This document shows, one piece after another, positions 31,980 to 40,254 of a stretch of DNA of 40,254 nt; position 1 is the first letter of the stretch; each line of letters begins with the position of its first letter. Made by a program: the position numbers and the translations under genes. Source of the DNA: Asterionellopsis glacialis (taxonomy: Eukaryota > Bacillariophyta > Plagiogrammaphyceae > Rhaphoneidales > Asterionellopsidaceae); contig WKLE02002105.1 of the NCBI GenBank assembly GCA_014885115.2, positions 872-41,125 on the forward strand, given 5' to 3'. The notes under the pieces are model-generated. The model was not told the DNA's origin. It saw nothing but the letters and a program-made list of their open reading frames with translations, and made no database searches.

Positions 31980-32728
31980 CGCGGGTCATGAGGGTTCGCT
32001 GCTCATTCGCAACTTGAAAGTAGTGTAAGTCACTTTACTTAATATTTTTTTAATATTTCTCTTGGAACACTCTCTCTAGTCTAAACATAAGAAGGAAAAT
32101 AGGACCATAGTCTACGTACCTGAACTACCTGGGTACTGTTGTTATAAAATCAACGTATCTGAACTACCGCAGCATTTAGATAATGACGATTTTCAATTTA
32201 TGTCATTCTCATTGCTTCTTATTACGAACCTATTAGCTACTGTACCAAGTAGAATATGAACCCCGTACCAGGTACCGTACCAGGTACCTGGTAGCAGGGT
32301 CACCAAATATGATATACCGTAATACCTGGTACTTACAGTACTATGTTTTATTAACGAATAAAAAAGTACAGGATATCTTCAATCGACCAAGCTATGCCAA
32401 GATTACGTAGAACCAAGATTTTGAATAAATACCAAGTGATATATGTTATCCATCTTAGTTATATTTATATATATGGAAATAGGGGCCGTAGTAGTAGCTG
32501 TACTTAATATTGCGTAGTAGAATTGAGTCGCACTCCCTCACTCTTGCATTGAGTAAAGTTTTATTATTTTATTATTTACAAAATACCCTGCTAAAAAGAT
32601 TTCGCAATCAAGCGATTCTATCGTTTTCACAATCACCCACCCAAAAGTACCAGGAACGAAACAATTCATTGCTTGCTCTTGCGTCCAAAAGCTGAAAGCT
32701 TTTTAAATCTCACAATACCTTGATTTTT
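31980..32728. other. Divergent promoter region, 750 bp, with GGTACC palindromes
   Basis: Both flanking genes read outwards. ACGTACCTGAACTACC (32114-32129) recurs as ACGTATCTGAACTACC (32153-32168). CGTACCAGGTAC is exactly duplicated (32264-32275, 32276-32287). It overlaps the perfect 12-bp palindrome CCAGGTACCTGG (32280-32291), and a related ATACCTGGTACT lies at about 32321-32332. No gene is visible; the open stretch at 32510-32695 opens at a non-ATG codon. Confidence 0.55.
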
Positions 32729-34811
32729 ATGATGAGGATTATTCGTTTCCTATTATCGGGAATCTGCCTTCATGTTGCCAGGGCATTCCTCTCGCGAACA
32801 CTTCCAACGGTGAAGAACGTTGCATCGTCAAGATCTTCCATTATCGCGAATACGCCATCTGCAGTTCGTTTCTTCGTAACAAGACCTCCCCGTCCATCGA
32901 TAGGTGCTGCTTTAAGTCTTGCCTTCGACGCAGACGAACGTCTGCAACAACTAAATCGTCCCTTTCGACGGGATGAAAATGAAGATCAGCAAGAAAAAGA
33001 AGATTATTATGACGTTATTGTCGTTGGTTCTGGGAATGGAGCATGTGCATTTTTAGAGCAATGCTTGAAGAATTGCAAAAAGGAGGATTTGAAAGTTTTG
33101 GTATTAGAACAGGGACAAAAATACTTCTTTACGAGTGATGTAACTCATGAGAATGGTTGGTCTAAAACGTATTCTACTGGAAGTATTTTTAAATTGCACA
33201 ATGCAGTTACACCTTCTGGTAAATTCGTTCTTGCTGGTAGAGCATGCACCATGGGTGGTGGTGGATCTATCAATTATACCATGATGCATGAATCATCTGA
33301 ATGGCTCGTAAAACATCTTGGACGAACTGTTGGCTATTGGAATGACCTCAAGAAGAATTTAAACGAGGAATTCAAACGACCGAATCCATTCGACATCGAA
33401 ACCAACTTTTGCAAATATATTCAAGAAAAAGCTACGACTGTAGGAAACTACAAACCTGCTGATGTGAATCATTTGACGGGAAACATCCCAAGTTACCAAG
33501 ATGATATTGATAAGCAGTTGTATATTTTCCCTACTCAGTTCAATCAACACGGACAACGTACCAATAGTGGTGTTTCCTTGGTTGACTGGCGCGATGAAAG
33601 AATTGATATTCGTGTTAAGCGAAAAGTGGAAAAGTTATTGTTTGCACCAGAGGATAGTAGTTCGGATAAGGACTCCACTTGTGTCGGTGTTCAAGTTAAG
33701 AACACTGGAACTAACGAAGATGAAGTTTACAACCTAAATCCGGATGGAGGAAAGATTATCTTGTGTTCAGGTGCCGAAAGCCCAAGGTTGTTGATGAAAT
33801 CTAAAGAAGGCAAATTCAGTGACAATGAATCTCTAGGAAAGCATGTGAATGATCACATCTGTATGCCCCTTGGGATTTACATTGTTCCTAAGGAAACTGA
33901 ATCCACAATTGGACCAACAGATAACTACGAATCTCTCTTCGCTATGTCAAAGCTCGAGACTGGGAAGGATAAGGCTGAACAAGTTGTGTGTAACATCGAC
34001 TTCTTTACTGGGAGTATCGATCGGTTGATTTACTTGGTCTCATCTTTGTATCTCACATATTTACCACTGAACGGGTTTAAGAAATTTATGGGAAGGAACC
34101 CCATTGTCTTTACTATCTTGTCGAATGCAATCAGATATCTCTTATCAGTTATAATTTTTATTGCCAAATTCTTCTTTGGAATCTGGGATATTATTCGTTT
34201 CCAACCCTGGGGGTCCTCTGGCCTCCCCAAGATCACTACATCTCTTGTCAAGTTCAACGCTGCTCAAGAAGGGAACTATGAAACTGGGTATAAAGATCCA
34301 ATTGTACTTGGTTTCTTTGAAGATAAGCAAGATACAGAAGCTGCTCAAGAGGCAATCAAAACAAACTTGGAGATGTTAGAATCTATGGGTGAAAAGCCAT
34401 TTTTTCTCATTAGATGGATCTTTCAACTTGTACGTGTATATCTGTCCAAAAGAAGCTTCTTCTTCTTCTTCTTCTGTGTCCGCTCACTGACTTTTCCTTG
34501 CTGTCTTTTCGCCCTCGCTCATACTTCAGATCACAAAAATCCCTTATTCAGAGGGACAGGTGAACAGGTACGTGAGGCACTTTAGCCAAAAGGCTATTCT
34601 TTCCGAGCAGCATATGGCCGGTGGCTGCTTGTTCGGCAAAGTCATCGACAAAGGATTAGAAGATGCTTCACAGACGGGAAAAGTTATGGGTTCCACCAAT
34701 ATCCATGTTGCAGATTTATCAGCCGTTCCCCTTCCCCGTGTCAGTACACAGATGACCGCATATTTGGTAGGACATTATGTTGGTTCTCAACTTTATCCTA
34801 GCGAGAAATAG
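32729..34811 (+). CDS. Plastid-targeted GMC-family flavin oxidoreductase with a membrane insertion
   Basis: There are two exons, 32729-34429 and 34530-34811, phase 0 (CTT|GTACGT, CTTCAG|ATCACA), giving 660 residues. Signal peptide 1-19 ends HVARA before F20 and is followed by a Ser/Arg-rich transit region, which points to the plastid. YDVIVVGSGNGACAFLEQCL (about 93-113) is the FAD Rossmann motif. TMGGGGSINYTMM (about 174-186) is the GMC substrate-side signature. GAESPRLLMKS is the next FAD block. The C-terminal GMC domain has QHMAGGCLFGK (catalytic-type His about 595) and NIHVADLSAVPLP. The second active-site residue, usually Asn or His in a GNP motif, falls in RVSTQMTA, so it is altered. Residues ~430-487 contain two hydrophobic stretches (LIYLVSSLYLTYLP and a longer one after NPIVF), suggesting membrane attachment, as in long-chain alcohol oxidases. 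Substrate unknown; an alcohol or lipid is plausible. Confidence 0.9.
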
Positions 34812-35004
34812 GGGGGCAAGTATTCAGGTTAAAATTGCTGTGTGGGGTGGCCACTGGTACTTACCTGCTTCTTGTGTAGGATAAACAAACAAGAAACAGA
34901 TGCATTAATTTATGCAGATTAAAGTGAGTTGAAGGTCCAGTGTGTTCGGTTGTAGAGAATCCTATCGAGATAACTTAGGTTATTTTAGAGCATCGGTTCG
35001 TTTT

Positions 35005-35952
35005 TTACTTTCCAAATCCTTTGCTACTACCGGTGCGTGCACTGCCATTCTTACTATCGCCATAAGGTATGTTGGGACGTGGAGCAGGAGCATCTTCATC
35101 ACCAAAGACTAATTTTTCCTCATCTAATACAACAAGTGTATACCAAAGTACCCGTATCGTTTGTGATACAATTGCCGTTTCCATAGGTGATGTTGTTACA
35201 GGTAAAATATCTTGATGTTTTTTCATCATTTCATCTGCTTGAAATTCACCTCTATCCTTTCGAAGTTGAACAATATGTGGTAAAATTTTGGTATAGGTAT
35301 CACGTACAGATTCATCAATCATGCCAATCTCAATACTACTAGTAGTAGGACTCTTGTCTTGGCCGTCTTCCTTCTCCTCCTCTGAAGGAACCCCCACATG
35401 TCCAATATGGTTCAACATGAGATAAACAGCTTGGACCCATGTAGTACGCAATTCTATTTCTTCAGGCATTAACGGACGACCAGCTGTATTGACAGGACAT
35501 ACAGCCACCTTGTCGACGAGTGTTGTGGGAGGAGTACCATTTTCATACGCAGCCTTGACAGCCACAATAAAAAGTTTCAATACATCTACATATCCTTGTG
35601 ACAATTGTAAACATGCATTAATAAAACTAACTTCCACCATTTCTACAATTTGATTTTCAGCCAACTCGGAAACTTCGACAATTACTTCTTCATCTTCAGC
35701 AGCAGCACTTTCTTCGCTTGTGGATGATAATTTAGTAGTACCAAAAGGAGCCAGACGATGATGGCAGTCGTATCTTGGACTATCAACTACAAAATGAGAA
35801 TGAGACGGCGTACGTGTAGCAATAGGTGAAAAAGAATGTCCCAATTTGAATGTCGTCGTCAGAACCAAGGCAAAACACATTACCATCATCGTTGTCGTAG
35901 ACTTCCAAAAACTTGGAGATGGCGATCTTTGTAAAAGTTGTTCCGACCTCAT
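35005..35952 (-). CDS. Plastid-targeted protein of unknown function
   Basis: The single exon has 315 residues from the ATG at 35952. The N-terminus has a hydrophobic signal (about 22-38, MMVMCFALVLTTTFKLG) ending GHS before F41, then a Ser/Thr/Arg-rich transit stretch. The mature part is helical: VEVSELAENQIVEMVEVSFI, INACLQLSQGYVDVLKLFIV, ELRTTWVQAVYLMLNHIGHV and SQTIRVLWYTLVVLDEEKLV. It ends in a Gly/Ser/Lys tail (GSARTGSSKGFGK). I know no named family. Full-length conservation among algae is likely but cannot be shown here. It is divergently arranged with the plastid-targeted gene at 36354, sharing a 401 bp promoter. Confidence 0.8.
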   Translation of the reverse strand: MRSEQLLQRSPSPSFWKSTTTMMVMCFALVLTTTFKLGHSFSPIATRTPSHSHFVVDSPRYDCHHRLAPFGTTKLSSTSEESAAAEDEEVIVEVSELAENQIVEMVEVSFINACLQLSQGYVDVLKLFIVAVKAAYENGTPPTTLVDKVAVCPVNTAGRPLMPEEIELRTTWVQAVYLMLNHIGHVGVPSEEEKEDGQDKSPTTSSIEIGMIDESVRDTYTKILPHIVQLRKDRGEFQADEMMKKHQDILPVTTSPMETAIVSQTIRVLWYTLVVLDEEKLVFGDEDAPAPRPNIPYGDSKNGSARTGSSKGFGK

Positions 35953-36353
35953 CTTTATCTTTTCAAACACAATAGATGATAAACCCTTATTCGTCGAAAT
36001 TTGGGAGCTGTTGTAACTATAAAAAAGTTTGATGGCGTTTGTGATGTGTGCGATAATGATGTTTCGTTGTATTTTGATTCATCATTTTCTGTTCTTTTGC
36101 CCGCCAAGAAAACGTTGGGTTGTCGCGTGCGTGTCAGATGCATCTTTCAAACTGCAGAAGGCCAGACGCAAAATAATATCTGATTATGAAAGCCTTACCT
36201 CTAATGCGGAAAGTGGGCATACGTATGAGTACGCAGTAAGAAAATATCACTACAGAATCACCATGACACGGGGATACCGTCCCGACATTTACAGTCCACA
36301 AATCTAGAGCAGACACATCGTGTCAACCTCAAAAACATACAACGACAACGACT
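35953..36353. promoter_or_regulatory. Shared promoter of two divergent plastid-protein genes
   Basis: 401 bp separate the two start codons. Short open stretches here overlap on both strands and carry no protein signal. A shared, possibly bidirectional, promoter is inferred from position only; no defined element could be assigned. Confidence 0.4.
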
Positions 36354-37280
36354 ATGACGAGGAGAATGCCGATAATCCCAGTAGCTCTACCGCTGGTAGC
36401 ACTCCTTTGCGCTTCAATGGTTATAGTAGTACAGAGTTTTCAAGCACAATCACAACCGACAGCATCAACCATGATTGGAACTCGACGTAACAGGCCCATG
36501 ATCCAAAATGTGCAACAACACAGTAGTAGATACAAACGATCCCTACCACTCTTATTTGCTACGAAAAAGAAGAAGAAAAAGACGACTACGGCCAAAAAAG
36601 CAAGTGGTGGTGGTAGTAAGGGAGGTGGATTTGGTATGAGTAAAAGTTCTGAAATTGCATCAACGTCTACCATACAAACAATTGCAGCCGATAAGAATTC
36701 ACTTGAAAAACAATGGGACATATTTACGGAAATTACAGATCTTGAAATTGTACCCAAGGGTAATCCTGAAGATGAAGATTACATACATTTTGAAGTTGCA
36801 GATGTATTTGTACGATGTGGTGGAAACAATAAAAGTGAACAACAAGAGAACAAGAGTGGCACTACTGGATGGTTTCGAATTGGTAAAGTTTGTTGTTCAG
36901 GAGGGGATGATGATTCCACTAGTAGTATCGAAGCCTCTCTTACCTTACAAAAAGGTCTGATTTATTGGACGGCTGTACATATGCGTCGAGAACTTGTTGC
37001 GGCAGGAGGCAAGTCTGGAGCTGCACAACTTGAACTTGGATTTATATCACCACCTACCATGTATATGGGAGCCGAATCTGATGGACCATTGGATGACGAA
37101 GAAGCAGATGATGTCCAACTTGCTCAGCGTGTGTCAATCAAAGATATCAGCCAAAGCAGTAGGTTTGGCTTTCGACCCGATTGGAATCCACCTGGATTTA
37201 CCTACAAACGGCGAGAAAAGGCAGCCATGAAGAAGAAAACGAAAAAATCGAATCTAGAAGCCATAGAAGAGATGTCCTAA
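36354..37280 (+). CDS. Plastid-targeted protein of unknown function
   Basis: The single exon has 308 residues. Signal peptide 1-28 (VALPLVALLCASMVIVVQS) is followed by F29 (SFQAQ), then a Ser/Arg transit region and a Lys-rich plus Gly-rich stretch (KKKKKKTTTAKKASGGG). The globular part is about 118-285: WDIFTEITDLEIVPKGN, FEVADVFVRCGG, GWFRIGKVCCSGG, SIEASLTLQKGLIYWTAVHM and ELGFISPPTMYMG. It ends with SRFGFRPDWNPPGFTYKRRE and a Lys-rich tail. The paired cysteines (VCC) are isolated, so no metal site can be claimed. I do not recognise the family. It is divergent from the other unknown plastid protein. Confidence 0.78.
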   Translation: MTRRMPIIPVALPLVALLCASMVIVVQSFQAQSQPTASTMIGTRRNRPMIQNVQQHSSRYKRSLPLLFATKKKKKKTTTAKKASGGGSKGGGFGMSKSSEIASTSTIQTIAADKNSLEKQWDIFTEITDLEIVPKGNPEDEDYIHFEVADVFVRCGGNNKSEQQENKSGTTGWFRIGKVCCSGGDDDSTSSIEASLTLQKGLIYWTAVHMRRELVAAGGKSGAAQLELGFISPPTMYMGAESDGPLDDEEADDVQLAQRVSIKDISQSSRFGFRPDWNPPGFTYKRREKAAMKKKTKKSNLEAIEEMS

Positions 37281-37783
37281 TGAGTTTGCGCGTACTCGTA
37301 ACATATAAAATAGGATTTCCTTGGTTTTGCTATGAATTTTAATATTCAAGACTCTGATAATGTAGGACCTAGTTTCAATGGAAGGTATCCAAAAGCACCG
37401 TCACCAACGATATAGCAGAAACTCATCCTCAAAAGAACAGCAATTTTGTGTGCGACTGTACGAGTACTTATGTCCCACTCAGCGTCTGTACGCGGATGTG
37501 TCCATTTTCTGCGCGCAGACGCACCAAAAGATATGAGGCACCTACGATCTCTATGATATCTATTTTGGGGAGTATCTTGGGTACCGTTTTGTACGGATCC
37601 ATCGTATTGAACGTTCACAATCTCAAAAATCATCACAGGTAGGAATATCAAGCATCGGCACTCTGTGACGACATCAACAACAATAGATCCTTGTCGAGCG
37701 AGCGAGACTAGAATGGTTCTATAATTATAGTATCACAACATCATCATAATATCTTGATTGATATTGTATACATGTAAATAAGA
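37281..37783. other. Intergenic 503 bp upstream of the P450
   Basis: The overlapping open stretches on both strands (about 37346-37651) look like non-coding coincidence. GCGTCTG (37482-37488) pairs with CAGACGC (37516-37522) as a possible hairpin or paired protein site. Confidence 0.45.
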
Positions 37784-39839
37784 ATGCGTGCACGTCCTGT
37801 TCCTTATTGCAACAAGAACAAAATGACAACTACTAATTTGATCTTTGTTGTCCTTGTCGTCGTAGCGATATCGGCATCAACTCATGGATTCCAACCACCA
37901 CAGCCGCATCAACGGCGAAAACTACATCAGCCACAATCGTATCATCTCTCCAATCAAATTCCAAATCGAAATCAAAATCAAAACCCACCATTCCAAAAAG
38001 TAGAAACGAAAAGAAAATCATCTAAGGGTAATGATGTGACTGACAACACGGCAACATCAACAACAACTACGTCGTCGTCATTACCATTATCACCACCCAC
38101 TTTTTTACAAGCTCTTTGGGGTATAGCCACTACAGGGTCACCATGGGAGTATATGTTAACATTGCGTTCGTATGGGTATGATGGTATAGTTCCAATTAAT
38201 TTAGGATTAGCTGGCGTCTATAATTTTTTATTATCACCTGAATCTGTACGATCAGCAACCTTGGAAGAAGCACCATCGTTACCTCGACGTTTTTCCGTAC
38301 CCCTCTTTGAAACTCTTGAATTAGATAAAGGATTAGTCTACGAACAAGGTACACGACATGCCAAACATAAAAAAATATGTATCCCCAGCTTTGAACAAAC
38401 ACCTTCCATGGAAACCTACGTCGATGCGACGAGAGGAGAATTAACACAAACCACAAATCGATTTATGCAAGCTATACAAGAAAATTCTTCTTCTGGTTCT
38501 CCTACTGTCATTGATTTGTATGCTGAAATGAGAAAATCAACCTTGAATGTGATTTTGGCAGTGACATTTGGATTAGGTGGTACTAATAATGATGACAATG
38601 AAAAAGAATCCTTTCAACGTGCCGATGAATTATCACAAACCATTGGTGAATATTTAGAACGCATTGTAGCCTTGGCCAATGAAATACCACCTCTTTGGCA
38701 AATATCACCACGATTAAGTTCGAATTACGTACGTGTCACAGATGTCCTTTTACCGACTTTGCGTGAACTTGTCGCCGAAGTAATTGCAGCTCGTCGTTTA
38801 GATGACAAGGATGATAATGCGAAAGAAACAATGCAGCAAGTTCAGGATGATAACGACAACGCAGATCAAAAACAACAACAGCGACGAAAGAATAAAGCCG
38901 ATTTACTAAGTGTTTTGGTAGAACAACCTGATTTGACAGATAACGATATCCGATCCATCTTATTTGATGTTGTCATTGCAGGAAGTGATACAACAGCTTC
39001 CACCACAACGGCTGCCTTGTATGTGTTACACGAACCCCAAAATCAAAAGTGGTTACAAGCCGCATTACAAGAAGCGATTGATCAAAATGGTGGTGATTCC
39101 ATCCCCTTGTCCAAATTACGTTCCGAATTGCCTGTTGCCACGTCCATTGCACGTGAAATATTACGTTTGTATCCACCTGTACCCTTTGTGGGACGTACAG
39201 CGACCCAAACAGGTACACTATGTAATGGACAATATCCCATTGAAATTGGTGATACATTTTGTTTTTCGCCATGGTATTTAGGACGTGATCCGTATGCATG
39301 GGGTACTACCACCATGGAGGAGAAGAATGATCATAATAATCATACGGATGAACCGTCCTCGTCTTATGAAACACAAAAACAATTAGCATTGACCTTTAAT
39401 CCACAACGTTGGATAGATGATCCATTCAATGGTGGTGCACCAACAGTGTTTTCATGGTTACCCTTTGGTGCAGGACCACGTGGATGTTTAGGGACACGAC
39501 TAGGTTTAACAGAGGTTACATTGGGTATATCAAGGTTATTACGTGATTTTACGTTTGATTTTAAACAAACAGGACCCTTACCAGGTATGATGGTGCTGTT
39601 GTTGTTGTTGTTGTTTTGGTTCGCCATGATGTCCTCCTTGTTGCTCTTACTACAAAATGGAGATATTACTTGTTTATTTTCAAATTCCTCACAAAAATAC
39701 ATTGCAACTTTCTATGATTACTCTTTTCCTCATATCTTTTGTTCGTGTCATGCAATGTACAGTAAAATATGATTTGACACTCAATCTTGATGGTGTAATG
39801 AATTGTAACATTATGCCCAGAGAGAAAACATCGACATAG
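37784..39839 (+). CDS. Plastid-targeted cytochrome P450
   Basis: There are two exons, 37784-39584 and 39763-39839, phase 1 (CCAG|GTATGA, GTACAG|TAAAAT), giving 625 residues. The last exon supplies VKYDLTLNLDGVMNCNIMPR, the beta strands that end a P450; without splicing the frame would run into a poly-Leu artefact. The start could also be the Met at residue 14, which would put the signal peptide (IFVVLVVVAISASTHG, then F36) closer to the N-terminus. Hallmarks: I-helix AGSDTTAS (about 399), K-helix EILR (about 458), a proline-rich meander region, and heme loop FGAGPRGCLG with Cys568. An Asn/Gln-rich insert (about 345-370) and another at about 505-525 enlarge the usual fold. Plastid P450s of algae include CYP97-type carotenoid hydroxylases; the start GSPWEYMLTLRSYGYDGIV is suggestive, but I cannot assign the subfamily or substrate. 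Confidence 0.93.
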
Positions 39840-40254
39840 CGGCAACGGCAACGGAAACAACGACACAAAATAATAATGGGTAAAAAGCATTCAACCATGG
39901 TAACCAGTGGGGCACTGCACCTATAGTACTGTCTGTACCAGTCGAAAGTCTATCTAGATTAGTTTGATATTACGTAATGCGTTTGATAATTAACCACATT
40001 TGTCAACTGTAAAGTAAAGGACCTTCTCTTCGAACGGATTGTGTATTGCATCTCGGACAGAAGTGTATGGCCTTGGAATACGTTCAAGCAAACAATGAAT
40101 GTTTAAATTTTGCATGTATACTTTCAGATACCTTTGGATGAAAAGCGAAAAGTTTACATTCGGCTTGTTGTACAAAGCACAAGGGAAGTCTCAGAATCAA
40201 GTCGTAAATGGAGGAACAAAAATTCATGATTGAAAGAATTTGCATTACTTCTAC
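39840..40254. other. Right edge, unresolved coding potential
   Basis: On the + strand two protein-like stretches flank a possible intron: one around 40000-40110 (LLFERIVYCISDRSVWPWN) and one from an acceptor-like TTTCAG at 40127 (IPLDEKRKVYIRLVVQSTRE, to a stop at 40229). On the - strand 40175-39990 is also open (LLERIPRPYTSVRDAIHNP). Neither can be confirmed within the window. Confidence 0.3.

Noticed and set aside
34430..34529. Phe-rich insertion in the GMC enzyme (a run of TTC codons)
   Set aside because: This is the intron between exons 1 and 2, bounded by GTACGT and CTTCAG.
39585..39772. Poly-Leu membrane tail on the P450
   Set aside because: It is intron read-through: a good donor precedes it and the true C-terminal strands are recovered in the next exon.

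Overview
The window is eukaryotic nuclear DNA, AT-rich, most likely from a diatom or a close stramenopile relative. Three observations support this. Short introns (about 100-230 bp, GT...AG) interrupt at least seven genes. Five proteins begin with a signal peptide that ends just before a Phe (NA|FVP, RA|FLS, HS|FSP, QS|FQA, HG|FQP), which is the bipartite plastid-targeting pattern of diatoms. Many proteins carry Asn/Gln/Ser/Thr-rich low-complexity stretches. I cannot assign genus or species.

Left end (1-~4.4 kb): a transposon graveyard. A decayed DDE-type transposase reads right to left (4080 to ~300). It is split by a second, oppositely oriented piggyBac-type relic (~2.79-3.47 kb). The extreme left edge is a nested inverted repeat. 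About 1.3 kb with no recognisable gene follows.

Gene-bearing part, left to right: a plastid-targeted thioredoxin-fold protein without a CxxC (5788-6243, +); an orphan C-terminal piece of peptide methionine sulfoxide reductase A (6703-6978, -); a membrane-anchored SET-domain protein (7150-8979, +); TOM70 with one intron and an assembly gap inside it (10109-12216, +); a secreted SMP-30/NHL-like beta-propeller with one intron (12723-14135, -); a 1.66 kb gene-poor stretch; a Patched/RND-type sterol-sensing membrane protein with one intron (15798-19030, +); a three-domain severin/gelsolin protein with two introns (19381-20925, -); two tandem low-complexity paralogues of an apparently undescribed family (22224-24146 and 24886-25485, +); an unknown single-pass membrane protein (25842-26837, +); a membrane RING-H2 E3 ligase (27782-28408, -); a ~1 kb non-autonomous terminal-inverted-repeat element (28954-29993); an MFS phosphate-type transporter with two introns (30041-31979, -); a plastid-targeted GMC oxidoreductase with one intron and an embedded membrane segment (32729-34811, +); a divergent pair of unknown plastid-targeted proteins sharing a ~400 bp promoter (35005-35952, - and 36354-37280, +); and a plastid-targeted cytochrome P450 with one intron (37784-39839, +).

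The genes form no operon or single pathway. They are ordinary housekeeping and organellar genes with two mobile-element islands. For the intron-bearing genes I worked out the splice junctions by hand; all keep frame and restore family-typical motifs. The most novel items are the tandem RYRQ/WYxLQ paralogues, the nested transposon relics, the terminal-inverted-repeat element with a duplicated right end, the GMC enzyme with a membrane insertion, the second degenerate SET repeat, and a Cys-rich exon-like stretch antisense to the beta-propeller gene.
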